64,000 bases of DNA from Moritella dasanensis ArB 0140 (GTDB lineage Bacteria; Pseudomonadota; Gammaproteobacteria; Enterobacterales; Moritellaceae). The stretch spans positions 124,001 to 188,000 of the forward strand of contig NZ_AKXQ01000008.1 of NCBI RefSeq assembly GCF_000276805.1, given 5' to 3'. The notes beneath the pieces were generated by a model. It had not been told where the DNA came from and searched no databases. It saw only the letters and a list, made by a program, of their open reading frames with translations. The position numbers were made by a program, and so were the translations under genes. Shown here one piece after another: positions 53,928 to 63,714 of this stretch (the stretch's first letter is position 1; each line of letters begins with the position of its first letter).

Positions 53928-54665
53928 ATGAATCCAGCTATACAATATAATGGCGGCATGAGCCGTATAACAGTATTGTCATTTATGGGGCAAGAACCTC
54001 TTCTGGTTGAGCTCGAGAATAATGACGACATTAGTTTTTACTCCATTACTGCTGAACATGACGTTGCGCAGGAAAGTGACCTATCACAATCGGCTCTAGC
54101 GCAGGCGAATCTAGCGCAGCCGAATCTAGTGCAATCGGATTTGGTGGTTGTCGTCTACAAACAAGAACATATCGACACTGTCGGTTATCGTGCCAGAAAG
54201 CAGATAATTGATGATAACTATATCGCGACCATTTGGCTTAATCTGGATGAGCTTAATAACTATCATCGTCTGGCGGCATTTCGCTTTATTCATCATATGG
54301 CGACGATATTGAATCAAAATAACGTGTTGAAATTTAATATCAGTGATATCTCGTCATTAATTTCTAATTCTAAATCGTTACGGTTCTTGGAAGCAGATTG
54401 TGAAGACTTGGCTATCGTCATTGCCGCAAACGACAGTAGCATTAATGCGAATACGGTTAATAGCATTATTCCTAATACCAAAATAACGGATTCTGCAGCG
54501 ATGATTATCGTGACCAAAGAACCGATTTCAATTCGTAAAATAAATGCGGGGTTTGATGTGATTAATCAGGTTTGTGAACACAAGATACCTTGCTATTACG
54601 GTGTCCAATTTTCACCGAAGTATCGTGCAAAACACACCTATTTTTATCTTGTTGGTGAGCGTTAA
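53928..54665 (+). CDS. Putative divergent FtsZ/tubulin-fold protein lacking GTP loop
   Basis: 245 residues from ATG at 53928 with AAGGGA 6 nt upstream. By eye it follows FtsZ order: first strand SRITVLSFMG (12-21; FtsZ IKVIGVGG), ISFYSITAEHDVAQES (35-50; FtsZ FIAINTDAQALANS), SDLVVVVYKQ...ATIWLNL (70-106; FtsZ ADMVFVTAG...TVGVVT), AFRFIHHMATILNQNNVLKFNISDISSLIS (117-146; FtsZ ...ISDLI...INLDFADVRTVM) and the C-terminal SAAMIIVTKEPISIRKINAGFD...YYGVQFS (189-229). The GGGTGTG tubulin signature is replaced by KQEHIDTVGY, so GTP hydrolysis is not expected. A pentapeptide-like insert sits at 50-72. Family call is inference from hand comparison. Confidence 0.5.
   Translation: MNPAIQYNGGMSRITVLSFMGQEPLLVELENNDDISFYSITAEHDVAQESDLSQSALAQANLAQPNLVQSDLVVVVYKQEHIDTVGYRARKQIIDDNYIATIWLNLDELNNYHRLAAFRFIHHMATILNQNNVLKFNISDISSLISNSKSLRFLEADCEDLAIVIAANDSSINANTVNSIIPNTKITDSAAMIIVTKEPISIRKINAGFDVINQVCEHKIPCYYGVQFSPKYRAKHTYFYLVGER
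54087..54131 (+). repeat. 15-bp in-gene repeat, pentapeptide-like
   Basis: Three 15-bp units within CTAGCGCAGGCGAAT, CTAGCGCAGCCGAAT and CTAGTGCAATCGGAT encode LAQAN-LAQPN-LVQSD, continuing the [AND]Lxxx pattern (DLSQS-ALAQA-NLAQP-NLVQS-DL). Coordinates approximate to a few nt. Confidence 0.75.
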
Positions 54666-54745
54666 TTTGGTTTCCACAGATAAACACCTTTAAATAAGCA
54701 GGTATTAATGGCTAACACCTGCTTATCAGTTCTCTTGTTTATTCT

Positions 54746-54787
54746 CGTTAATCGTTAATCGTTAATCGTTAATCGTTAATCATTAAT
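54746..54787. repeat. 7-bp tandem repeat, six copies
   Basis: CGTTAAT at 54746, 54753, 54760, 54767 and 54774, then CATTAAT at 54781. Lies 7 nt beyond the stop codon of the di-heme peroxidase fusion gene on the minus strand. TTAA-rich unit; two- or three-copy expansion likely variable between isolates. Confidence 0.92.
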
Positions 54788-54793
54788 GCGTCC

Positions 54794-57397
54794 CTAATTT
54801 AATGTTAACTCCGCTCTGGTCGCAGGCACTTGGCGAGTTGGTGCGGTGATCGTCGTTAGAAAAGCTTGTAATGCTTGTGCTTCTTTGACTGTTAGATTTA
54901 ACGGTCTTATCTGTTTAGATAATACCGGATATGTCGGGTCATACTTATTCCAACCAAATGGCGCATTGTCTGCCATACCTGCAGAGTACATAGATATGAC
55001 ACCTTCCATCGTATCGAGCAGTCCATTGTGGAACCAAGGATGATTGTTCATCACATCTCGTAACGACGGTGTTTTAAATTTACCGACGCTGCTTGGTTTG
55101 CCATCCACATTGTATAATCCTAGATCTTCATAAAAGCCTTGGTAATAAGTCAGCCCGACATTTTGCATTTTATGGTCGGTAAACTCGGCACCCATATGGC
55201 AATTCACACAGCGGCCATTACGACGGAAGATATCCAATCCCCACAGTTCCTTATCAGAAAGCGCACTGGTATCTCCGGTATTATCAGCTTGACTGACAAA
55301 CGTATCGAAACGACTGTCGTTACTGATGATGGTGCGTTGGAAAGTGGCGAGTGCCATACCTAGTTGCTGTTCTGTGATGTCGGCATTTATGGCATTTCCG
55401 GGAAAGGCTTGTTTAAACAGAACCGGATATTGTGGGTGTGCATTGAGCCGAGATAGTAAATTGGGTAAACTTTCAGCCATCTCGACAGGGTCTTGAATCG
55501 GCATTAATGCTTGCTGCTCTAATGTTGCAGCGCGACTGTCCCAGAATAAAGTCGGCAGGAAGGCGCTGTTGACTATGGTTGGCGCATTACGCTTTCCACG
55601 CTGACGATCATGACCAATAGACACCTCTTGTCCGTCTCCCCAACCTAATTTAGGATCGTGACAACTCGAGCAGCTCACATCACCTGCTTGTGATAAGAAA
55701 GGGTCAAAGAACAGCTTTTCGCCTAAGCTAACCTTTCGTTCACTGTAAGGATTGTCATTAGGAAAACTGGGTTTAGGCATTGGTCCTAGTTCTTGATAAT
55801 TCAATAAATTATCAACAAAAGGTTGTGGCCAATAATCACTATTACTGGCGTAAGCTTGTCGTAAATCACTAAAATTAGGCTGAGCGTGATTGTTTACCGA
55901 GCGTGGATCTTCCGTTGCACGTTGTTCAAACTTTGTGGCAATAAGTAAAACACGACCAATGTCAGTGTCTACCGTCGATTTTGGTTGTAAATTAGCCATC
56001 GATGGTAAGCTATACAAGCCATAATCAGCGGCTGTTTTAACCCAGTAATCACCTGATTCAGGTTGATTTAATGATGCTGCATATAACAAGTTGTAATTAC
56101 TTTCTTGTTCGCCTTTATAGAGCAACATTGCCAGTTCGTCGGCTGTAGGTAATCGCCAGTCTTGACGGCCACAAAATTGCGCTTGATTCACCTTATCGAT
56201 GACATCGGCAACCCCAGCTTGTCTTGATAATGTCTGAGTGGTGCTGGTGATATCTTCTGGATCAGGGGTCAACCAATAAACATTAGAAAACTGCTTATCA
56301 CGTAAGTATAAATTATCACGTACTAAGCCACGCATATCATCTAAACAACGCCAAGGACTATCCCTATAATCTGCATCTTGTCGCGATTTAGCTAAGGGTT
56401 GACCGTCATTGTCTAAGCGGATAAAACTGTCTTTCTCTGCCTGAGGCTGTTCTTGCTCTGAAGGTAATGTGGTATCCCGTTTAACCCCACTGACAAGCAT
56501 CGCCGATTTAGGTTTTCGTTTGTTTTGCATCAGAGGTGTATAACGACCGGTTGCAAAATCAAGTGTGGGTGCGATATTGTCACTGTGTGGTTGGCCATCA
56601 TCATCCGCTAGCCAATAGGTTTCAAACCCGGTTGCGCCAAAAAAGTAAGGGTCAATTGCCGCTTGATTCTTATCTAATGCATAATCTTGCTCACTAACCA
56701 GCGCCTTCATTTCATAACTTGACGGTAAACGCCAGTCATTGCGGCCACACCAGCTTTGCTGGTTAGCGTATTCAACCAGTCTATCAGTGGTACATGCTTG
56801 GCTGCTGCCATCACTATCGGTGAACTGACACTGAGCTTGAAAAGCGGGTAAGGTCGGAGGCCAATCACCCCAAGCATAAGTCTGTGATGCTGGTTGTAAT
56901 GGTGTTGCCCAAACCACGCCTTGATGTGTTTGAGCATCAGCTACGCATTGCCAAGCTTTGTTTTTACTGTCATCTCCTAATACGACAGTCGTAAAGCGAG
57001 GTGTTGGCTTATTGACATGAATCAACCAGTTTATCGTTTCAATTTTATCGCTTGATACCACCGCGATTTTTACATGGTCTGTACCTTGGGCGAGCGCGTT
57101 GGCTTGATAAGTAAAAATATCTCCTTGCACACTGGCGTGCCCATACAAGCCCGGTTGTATAAGTTGTAATGTTTGCGTTGCGGTTAAGGCATATTGCTTT
57201 GTTGTTGCCTGCCCTTGGGTTAACTGGATGCGCGGATTTAACTGCAAAAGTTGATTGTTATCGGTATTTTTCTCATCAGCGCCAGTACCTGTAATGGGAC
57301 TATCACTTGAACTGTCACTACCACATGCAGCTAATAGCGTACAGAAGGTGATAAGCGTGAGTTGACGTTGCAGGTTTTTTAATGTGTGTGTTGTCAT
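54794..57397 (-). CDS. Lipoprotein: DUF1566 repeats fused to di-heme cytochrome c peroxidase
   Basis: 867 residues with a lipoprotein signal (LITFCTLLAAC). N-terminal half: an Ig-like start, then two DUF1566 (Lcl C-terminal) modules (CGRNDWRLPSSYEMKALV, CGRQDWRLPTADELAMLL). C-terminal half: a MauG/CcpA-type peroxidase with two heme sites CSSCH (SCSSCHDPKLGW) and CVNCH (RCVNCHMGAEFTDHKMQN), plus LRDVMNNHPWFHNGLLDT. Likely an outer-membrane-anchored periplasmic enzyme using H2O2 or oxidising protein targets. Its ATG overlaps the upstream lipoprotein's stop by 1 nt (TAATG). Fusion of these two domains is unusual. Confidence 0.85.
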   Translation of the reverse strand: MTTHTLKNLQRQLTLITFCTLLAACGSDSSSDSPITGTGADEKNTDNNQLLQLNPRIQLTQGQATTKQYALTATQTLQLIQPGLYGHASVQGDIFTYQANALAQGTDHVKIAVVSSDKIETINWLIHVNKPTPRFTTVVLGDDSKNKAWQCVADAQTHQGVVWATPLQPASQTYAWGDWPPTLPAFQAQCQFTDSDGSSQACTTDRLVEYANQQSWCGRNDWRLPSSYEMKALVSEQDYALDKNQAAIDPYFFGATGFETYWLADDDGQPHSDNIAPTLDFATGRYTPLMQNKRKPKSAMLVSGVKRDTTLPSEQEQPQAEKDSFIRLDNDGQPLAKSRQDADYRDSPWRCLDDMRGLVRDNLYLRDKQFSNVYWLTPDPEDITSTTQTLSRQAGVADVIDKVNQAQFCGRQDWRLPTADELAMLLYKGEQESNYNLLYAASLNQPESGDYWVKTAADYGLYSLPSMANLQPKSTVDTDIGRVLLIATKFEQRATEDPRSVNNHAQPNFSDLRQAYASNSDYWPQPFVDNLLNYQELGPMPKPSFPNDNPYSERKVSLGEKLFFDPFLSQAGDVSCSSCHDPKLGWGDGQEVSIGHDRQRGKRNAPTIVNSAFLPTLFWDSRAATLEQQALMPIQDPVEMAESLPNLLSRLNAHPQYPVLFKQAFPGNAINADITEQQLGMALATFQRTIISNDSRFDTFVSQADNTGDTSALSDKELWGLDIFRRNGRCVNCHMGAEFTDHKMQNVGLTYYQGFYEDLGLYNVDGKPSSVGKFKTPSLRDVMNNHPWFHNGLLDTMEGVISMYSAGMADNAPFGWNKYDPTYPVLSKQIRPLNLTVKEAQALQAFLTTITAPTRQVPATRAELTLN

Positions 57398-59043
57398 TAT
57401 GGTTGCAATCTCGTTGTTGAGATCAGGCGCACGCGATGCATTTCGGTATTATCTCTGTAACTGCTTTCAGAAAAGGCATCTTGGAATGAAACTGCAGAAT
57501 GCTTTATTTTGGGATTATCTGTATCGATAGTTGAAGTCCAATAATAACTATTTATGCCCTCCATCCAGTCTCCAACGACAGTATCATTAAATACGTTGGT
57601 GATATAACTGGTGCGTGAACTTGGAACTCCCCCAAATATAGGTGTATTCACCAACAGGCTTTTTAATTCATTCTCGGTTGGTAAGCGCCAGTTGGTTTGT
57701 CCACATCCACTAGCCTGATTAACTTTCTTTGCGTACTCCACGGCTTGCGCGTAATTTTTTAATGGTTCATTTTTACTGATGCGTTGCCATAACATTTGGG
57801 TATTAGGTAACACTGATTTGTATGCTTGATCAGCTGTACAAGCCCATTTTGTCGTATCTTGTGCTGCGAGTGCTTGACCAAGTGCACCGTGTTTTACAAA
57901 ACGAGATTGCCAATTAAGATTTTCGTCAACGCCTTCAGCGATATCTTGCGGTGTTAATGGTGTTGTTATGGCTGGGACTTCATTCTTTTTGTCATCTGGT
58001 ATAACTGTGCCATTTACTAACATAGTGAAGTGCGGTTCATTGGTTGAGCGCGGCGGCATATTGGCAAAGTTAAAATCTTTAGTCATCCACATGACATGCG
58101 CATCACCAACAAGGGCATTTGAGCCTTGCCAATCATCATCAACTGGGTTGTTATCGTGGCCATCGGCATAAATGGTGAACGAGTTAGTCCAATAGGCTTC
58201 ATCAAAATTTGAATCGATATAAGGGAAATAAAAGTTGTTTATTGGCGATTGTTTTGAGTCTTCATCGAACAGTTTTTTATCTAATAGTGTTTGCCATTCA
58301 GTTCGCGTTGCTAAACGCCAGTCCGAACGCCCACACAGTTGCTGTTTATTTGCTATTGCCACTAAGCTGTCTGTATTGCAGCTACCGCCGAGTATACAAC
58401 TAGCTTCGCTGTAATCACGATTATTGATCGTGCGATCACCCCAGTAGTAAGTTGCATCAAATGCATATGGCCCATTTGCCTGCGGTGCTTGCCACATCAG
58501 TTCGCTGCTATTATCGGTTACACAGCTCCAGTCGCTGGTATTGGCCGCTCGCGCTTGATCTTCGGTAGATAAGGGGATGCCATCTAGGCTTATTTTACTA
58601 AAACGTACTGCTGGTTTGTTGGTTTTATCGTTATATAACGGTAATGTTGAACCATTAAGTTGATAAATGGCGTTATCGATTTGATAGATAATTTTAAAGT
58701 TATAGTTGTGTTGTGCGGCAATGCTTTCGCCACTTAAGATGCTGCTACTATCAGTTGTGTAGGGGCTAAAATTCATCTCGCCGGTGACTTGATCAATACT
58801 TGCTTCACCAAAGTTAGCTTTGATATTTGTTACTGTCGCAGCATTGGTAGCGGTAACACTCGGGACTGTAAATTTTATTGCTGTAGTAGAGATAGCTGTT
58901 ATGTCTGAGGTTTTAATTTCCATTGCCGTTGTTGTCGTTTCTTCAGCTACTTTTTTAGCTGTTTGTTCTATGTTTGAATTTGAATCATCGCATGCACTGA
59001 GTAAAAGGCTGATGCAAGCTATAGATAATGCTGTTTTTTTCAT
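57397..59043 (-). CDS. Lipoprotein with DUF1566 modules
   Basis: 548 residues with a lipoprotein signal (SIACISLLLSAC). After an Ala/Thr-rich linker and an Ig-like domain there are two DUF1566 modules, each with a W-x-C start and a Trp-rich signature (CGRSDWRLATRTEWQTLL; CGQTNWRLPTENELKSLL). DUF1566 is the Lcl/FimH-like C-type lectin-fold domain found in surface proteins. Shares the domain with the peroxidase fusion encoded next to it, so the pair probably forms a surface complex. First gene of a two-gene operon behind a Fur-like palindrome. Confidence 0.82.
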   Translation of the reverse strand: MKKTALSIACISLLLSACDDSNSNIEQTAKKVAEETTTTAMEIKTSDITAISTTAIKFTVPSVTATNAATVTNIKANFGEASIDQVTGEMNFSPYTTDSSSILSGESIAAQHNYNFKIIYQIDNAIYQLNGSTLPLYNDKTNKPAVRFSKISLDGIPLSTEDQARAANTSDWSCVTDNSSELMWQAPQANGPYAFDATYYWGDRTINNRDYSEASCILGGSCNTDSLVAIANKQQLCGRSDWRLATRTEWQTLLDKKLFDEDSKQSPINNFYFPYIDSNFDEAYWTNSFTIYADGHDNNPVDDDWQGSNALVGDAHVMWMTKDFNFANMPPRSTNEPHFTMLVNGTVIPDDKKNEVPAITTPLTPQDIAEGVDENLNWQSRFVKHGALGQALAAQDTTKWACTADQAYKSVLPNTQMLWQRISKNEPLKNYAQAVEYAKKVNQASGCGQTNWRLPTENELKSLLVNTPIFGGVPSSRTSYITNVFNDTVVGDWMEGINSYYWTSTIDTDNPKIKHSAVSFQDAFSESSYRDNTEMHRVRLISTTRLQP

Positions 59044-59102
59044 TTTTTATAGTCTTATTATAATAATAGGGGGAGGATAATAAATAACTATAAAAACAAA
59101 TG

Positions 59103-59137
59103 CAAATATAAATGATAATAGTTATCATTTATATTTG
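59103..59137. promoter_or_regulatory. Fur-box-like perfect palindrome
   Basis: CAAATATAAATGATAA (59103-59118) and TTATCATTTATATTTG (59122-59137) are perfect inverse complements around TAG. The core AATGATAATAGTTATCATT closely resembles the Fur consensus GATAATGATAATCATTATC. It lies 60-94 nt upstream of the lipoprotein start codon, the usual place for iron repression. Confidence 0.75.
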
Positions 59138-59188
59138 TGTGTAGTGTTAAATCTATAAAAAACGAGGGGGAGGTGATGACGTTATTAG

Positions 59189-60049
59189 TTAATATGAGTT
59201 AATTAAATACTGCTGTAACTCTACCCCAGGAATAGAACTGGCAGTGGCAACCGCAATCGCAGCCCATTCAGAGCCCGTTGTCATCGCTTGTGCGATAGCT
59301 TGATTGGCAAGTAAACCATGGATTAATCCAGACGCAAATGCATCACCAGCCCCCGTAGTATCAATGACACTCGCCGCCACTGCCGCGACGGAAATCGCCT
59401 GGTGTTGGTTATAGGCAACAGCGCCGTGTTCCCCGTCGGTGATAATAAAATGACGTAGTTGGTCACCCGCGATTTGCAGGCCATATTGCCAGATGTCGTG
59501 ATGATTGTTCGTGTTTATACCCTGATTGTTCATGTCCGATTTAGACGAGACTAATACATGGCAAGGGCGACAACGACTATCTTTGGCTAATTGAGCGACT
59601 ACCAAGGTCGATTCAAGCGCGGCTTGTGCCCAGCGCTCGCAACCGACAGCGGAAGAGTTAATGTATAACGCCTGCCATTGGCTCATGTCGGGAGCAGCAC
59701 CTAAGGTAAAAACAGGGCGTTGCGGACGTATAATAGTACGCTCACCATCGGGTGTCATGACTAATAATAATTCCGGTGTGTCCAGATCATTACGCTGTAA
59801 TAAGCTACAGTCTAAGCCCTGAATACTGGCTTCTGCTAATAACCAATCGGCAGTCTTATCATTACCAACTTGACTCACTAGCGCTACTTTGTGACCCGCA
59901 TAAATTAATCCTAATCCGGTATTGGCACCGCCACCCCCTAAGCGTCGGCCATTATCAGCATAATAATGGCGGCCACCGGTTGCTAATGGTCTATCCAACT
60001 GTAACACCCGATCACAGTTTAGATTCGCAAGTAAGAGGATATTTGACAT
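59189..60049 (-). CDS. PfkB-family carbohydrate kinase
   Basis: 286 residues. PfkB signature 1 region (LGGGGANTGLGLIYAGHKVALVSQVGND) and signature 2 DTTGAGDAFASGLIHG with the catalytic Asp and anion hole. Belongs to the ribokinase-like superfamily, which phosphorylates sugars or nucleosides with ATP. Sugar not identified; no transporter or isomerase gene nearby. Single gene. Confidence 0.85.
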   Translation of the reverse strand: MSNILLLANLNCDRVLQLDRPLATGGRHYYADNGRRLGGGGANTGLGLIYAGHKVALVSQVGNDKTADWLLAEASIQGLDCSLLQRNDLDTPELLLVMTPDGERTIIRPQRPVFTLGAAPDMSQWQALYINSSAVGCERWAQAALESTLVVAQLAKDSRCRPCHVLVSSKSDMNNQGINTNNHHDIWQYGLQIAGDQLRHFIITDGEHGAVAYNQHQAISVAAVAASVIDTTGAGDAFASGLIHGLLANQAIAQAMTTGSEWAAIAVATASSIPGVELQQYLINSY

Positions 60050-60349
60050 CGTAATTGGCCTTAAAAGATAGCGAGATGATAATTATCTCTTAATAACCTA
60101 GGAAAGGAAATAACAGCACGCGTTCGAGCCATTAAATTGGGTGATATGACACACTCTCTGCGGTGACACTATAGGCGTACCACTAATAGTATAGGGCTCA
60201 ATGTATGTAGGCCGCCGGTCACAAATGCAGGTCCTAAAGATGATTTATACATGCTAATTAAAAATGGCGATGATAGACTCCCTTCTCATGGTTTAGTATT
60301 AGTTCTTTTAATTTTTTATCAAGTGATTTGATTTTGACAGGGCGGTTAA
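60050..60349. other. 300-nt divergent promoter region
   Basis: Holds GAGATGATAATTATCTC at ~60073-60089, a partly palindromic A+T-rich element with a GATAATTATC core close to the pfkB start (a weak Fur-like match), and otherwise no recognised signal. Confidence 0.4.
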
Positions 60350-62620
60350 ATGAAAATGAAAAGGACTTTTATGTTTTCTTCGATACGTGCCAAGTTAAAT
60401 TGGCTGATGGCCATTTTTATATTTTGTTTACTTTTTTCTATATATGAAGGCTCCCGCCTGATTGATTATGGTAAAACTGCGGTTGACCAGCAATCCAATG
60501 TTTACCGCCATGCCAGTACCCTTATTCTTAACGCAGACCGTGATGCGTATCAGGCATATTCCGCTTTTCAGCAATACATTATAGATGGTGACGCTAATGC
60601 GTTTACTGTGATTAATAGCAATTTAGATCAAATCAAAACCCGTTACGGCAAATATGTTGAACTGTATCCGACGCACGATAATTACAATATATTGTCGTTG
60701 ATGGCACAGTGGCGTCAATTAACCAATGATTATGCTGCTAGTCAGGACGATGAAGAAAAAGCCATCATCCATTGGGCGATCACTCAAGAGTTCCAGGTAT
60801 TAAGAACCCGTCTAAACCAAGAGTTTGACCAGATTAATGCCAAATCAGAACAAGCCGTTAATGATTTTCATGTGCATTTATTTAAAGCCTTCACTCGGTT
60901 GTTAACCGTCTTTACTATTTTGCTGATCTCCATTGCTGGTATTTATGGCTTAATTAAACGCAGTATTATTGCCCGTGTTACGGATTTAAACCGTAATATC
61001 GGCTTTATTGCAACGGGTGATTATGACAAGCGTATTGAGAACAATACCGATGACGAAATGAGTGATTCGTTTGCGCATTTAGCAGCACTACAAACCGAGT
61101 TAAAACAGAATATTGCTACCATCACCCAAGAAAAAGATAACGCCAATATAGCAAATAAGGCCAAGAGTACATTTTTGGCCAATATGTCACATGAAATACG
61201 CACGCCACTCAACGGTATTATTGGTATGGCTGAGATCTTAAAAGACTCACAGTTGTCGCCTATCCAAAAAGATTACCTGATGACGATTGATTCATCTTCG
61301 CAAACCTTGTTGATGTTGATTAACGATGTACTCGATTTATCAAAAATAGAGTCGGGCAATTTAGCGATTTCGCCGCACACATCGAATGTCAAAGAAGTAT
61401 TGTTTGATACGGCATCATTAATCGCAGCTAAAGCGCAAGCTAAAAGCATTGAACTCGATATTAAAATTGACCCCGCGCTGCCAGCGTTAGTTACATTAGA
61501 TGAGCATAAGTTGAGACAAGTGCTGATGAACTTGGCGTCTAATGCCGTTAAGTTTACAGCGGCTGGTAAAATCACTCTGGCATTACAGTCTAGAGTGGTC
61601 GATTCTGATAATATTGCCTTGTCGTTCTCGGTTAAAGATACCGGCATCGGTATTGAATCAGGCAAGCATGGCAAAATATTTGAAGCGTTCCAACAAGAAG
61701 ACAATAACACCACGCGGCATTTTGGTGGTACCGGTTTAGGGCTGTCTATTAGCGCTAAGATTGTCAGTTTGATGGGCGGGAATATCGCCATCACATCGAT
61801 TAAAGGTGAAGGCAGTGATTTCCATTTTACGATTGTTGTTGGTATCGAAAAATCACAGCCGAAACAAACTGTATCGCCGTTTCAAGCCATTATTATCAAT
61901 ACTGAAGATGCGCAATTCTTACAATCAGAACTCAATGACTTAGGGATCGAATCCACCGCGTGTGCTGACATTAATGGTGTGGCGGCGAGTATTAAACCTA
62001 ACTCGATTATTATTTATAATCAGCAAGAAGTTGAATTGGCTAAAATAGAATTGCAAACCTTGCGTCAAAAGGTAGGGGCAACGCCGATATTAGTGGCACG
62101 GAGTAATCACAGTGAGCAATTTAATTATGCACATTTAGTGGATGGGTACATTACCAAACCACTGTTCGGCCTTCGCTTGATTAATATGATCGACGATCTT
62201 AATTTGCATGGTACAGCCTACACCAATGAGATAACTAAAACGGTAAATCGGGCTATTTTGTTAGTTGAAGACAATTTAATTAATCAGAAGGTGGCATCCA
62301 TTAACATTAACCAACTCGGACTTGATGTTATCGTGGCTAAGAACGGCCAAGAAGCAATTGATATGTATGCTGAAAGCCATCAACATATTAACTTAGTGTT
62401 GATGGATTGCATGATGCCGGTGATGGATGGCTTTGATGCCACGATTGGCATTCGAGAGTATGAAGATACTTATGCTTTGCCGCGCATGCCGATTGTTGCG
62501 CTAACCGCGAGCATTTTAGAAGATGATATCCAACGCTGCTTCGATTCAGGAATGGATGATTATTTACCTAAGCCATTTAAGAAAGAGATATTTAGAGATA
62601 AAATCAGTAAGTATAGCTAA
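60350..62620 (+). CDS. Hybrid sensor histidine kinase/response regulator
   Basis: 756 residues. TM1 at ~17-32, a ~150-residue helical periplasmic sensor, TM2 at ~182-205, HAMP ([20 protein letters not shown]), HisKA with His281 in [15 protein letters not shown], HATPase ([33 protein letters not shown]), a degenerate receiver-like domain at ~505-605 and a complete receiver with Asp686 in [13 protein letters not shown]. An ArcB/BarA-like phosphorelay protein without an Hpt domain, so a separate Hpt must pass the phosphate on. The 3' end overlaps the convergent GGDEF gene by 17 nt. Confidence 0.9.
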   Translation: MKMKRTFMFSSIRAKLNWLMAIFIFCLLFSIYEGSRLIDYGKTAVDQQSNVYRHASTLILNADRDAYQAYSAFQQYIIDGDANAFTVINSNLDQIKTRYGKYVELYPTHDNYNILSLMAQWRQLTNDYAASQDDEEKAIIHWAITQEFQVLRTRLNQEFDQINAKSEQAVNDFHVHLFKAFTRLLTVFTILLISIAGIYGLIKRSIIARVTDLNRNIGFIATGDYDKRIENNTDDEMSDSFAHLAALQTELKQNIATITQEKDNANIANKAKSTFLANMSHEIRTPLNGIIGMAEILKDSQLSPIQKDYLMTIDSSSQTLLMLINDVLDLSKIESGNLAISPHTSNVKEVLFDTASLIAAKAQAKSIELDIKIDPALPALVTLDEHKLRQVLMNLASNAVKFTAAGKITLALQSRVVDSDNIALSFSVKDTGIGIESGKHGKIFEAFQQEDNNTTRHFGGTGLGLSISAKIVSLMGGNIAITSIKGEGSDFHFTIVVGIEKSQPKQTVSPFQAIIINTEDAQFLQSELNDLGIESTACADINGVAASIKPNSIIIYNQQEVELAKIELQTLRQKVGATPILVARSNHSEQFNYAHLVDGYITKPLFGLRLINMIDDLNLHGTAYTNEITKTVNRAILLVEDNLINQKVASININQLGLDVIVAKNGQEAIDMYAESHQHINLVLMDCMMPVMDGFDATIGIREYEDTYALPRMPIVALTASILEDDIQRCFDSGMDDYLPKPFKKEIFRDKISKYS

Positions 62621-63581
62621 TCATGCTTGGCGCTGTTGCCGACTCAACTTGTTTAATCGAGCATCTGCAAACGGTATTACGCCCTTCTGATTTAGCTTGA
62701 TATAAGGCTGTATCTGCCGCATTCATCATGTCATGGATTGACTGCATTACAGGTAAATACTGGACGATACCGATGGATGCGGTGAGCTGAATACGTTGCT
62801 CTTTGTGGTCGATTTTCATTGTCGCTATCGTATCTCGGAACCGCTCTACAAGCGGTAAACTTTCGTTGCAATCGGTATTCGGGAGTAGGATTGCAAATTC
62901 GTCACCACCGAGACGGCCAAATATATCCCCACTGCGCAGTTCGGACTTAATATTCTGCGCAAATGCTTTAAGCACCATATCGCCAGCAGCATGACCAAAG
63001 CTATCGTTTATAACTTTGAAGTTATCGATATCGATGACCACTAACGTCAAAAGGGGTTGTTTTTGTTGTGCCTTCGTAAACTCTATTTCAGCCATGTCAT
63101 AAAAATTTCGACGATTACTTATCACTGTCAATTCGTCGGTGGTTGCGCGGGTATGTAGCTCTTTGGTTAATGCTTGTAATTGCATTTCTGTGTGTTTTTT
63201 GTCTGTGATATCGGTGCTGTGAAAATAAAGGATATCATCGCACACCAACTGCTCTGTCACTAAATGCCAACGGCCATCTTGAGTATCCGTTTCGAAGCTG
63301 CGGAAGGGCGCGCTGCGTCTTTTATGGTCGGCGGCTTGCAACCATACTTCGATATCGTCTGATTCAATATTTAACCCTTCAGTGTTATTGAAACATTGTT
63401 TGATTAACTCACTAAAAGTTTTGTTTAACGCTTGTTCTGCAGTGTCATTAAATAGCTTAGCCATGCTGTCATTGCAATAGATGACAATGTCATTTGCATC
63501 AAAAATCGCAACGCCGTCATTGGTTAATGAGAAAGCATCAAATATGATATCTTGTACTTTTGTTGTCGGAAGAGTAAGCAT
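62604..63581 (-). CDS. PAS-GGDEF diguanylate cyclase
   Basis: 325 residues: PAS at ~10-130 ([32 protein letters not shown]), short coiled linker ([16 protein letters not shown]), GGDEF at ~155-310 with [20 protein letters not shown] and [13 protein letters not shown]. Active-site residues are intact, so it should make cyclic di-GMP; no RxxD inhibitory site immediately ahead of GGDEF. Tail-to-tail with the hybrid kinase, overlapping it by 17 nt, which means that one transcript is antisense to the other's end. Confidence 0.87.
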   Translation of the reverse strand: MLTLPTTKVQDIIFDAFSLTNDGVAIFDANDIVIYCNDSMAKLFNDTAEQALNKTFSELIKQCFNNTEGLNIESDDIEVWLQAADHKRRSAPFRSFETDTQDGRWHLVTEQLVCDDILYFHSTDITDKKHTEMQLQALTKELHTRATTDELTVISNRRNFYDMAEIEFTKAQQKQPLLTLVVIDIDNFKVINDSFGHAAGDMVLKAFAQNIKSELRSGDIFGRLGGDEFAILLPNTDCNESLPLVERFRDTIATMKIDHKEQRIQLTASIGIVQYLPVMQSIHDMMNAADTALYQAKSEGRNTVCRCSIKQVESATAPSMISYTY

Positions 63582-63714
63582 CCATCTACCCCTAAATTAT
63601 TTATAGTATTAACCATAGTTACGACGCTACAAATGACCGAAATATTACTTAATAATGAGATGTAAACACTGTAATAGTGTCAGGATTTTTTTGATTGCTA
63701 GGTGTAAGCAGTGT

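Noticed and set aside
54746-54787. 7-bp repeats as iterons of a replication origin
   Set aside because: No rep gene, no DnaA box, and the repeats follow a pattern seen at other gene 3' ends.
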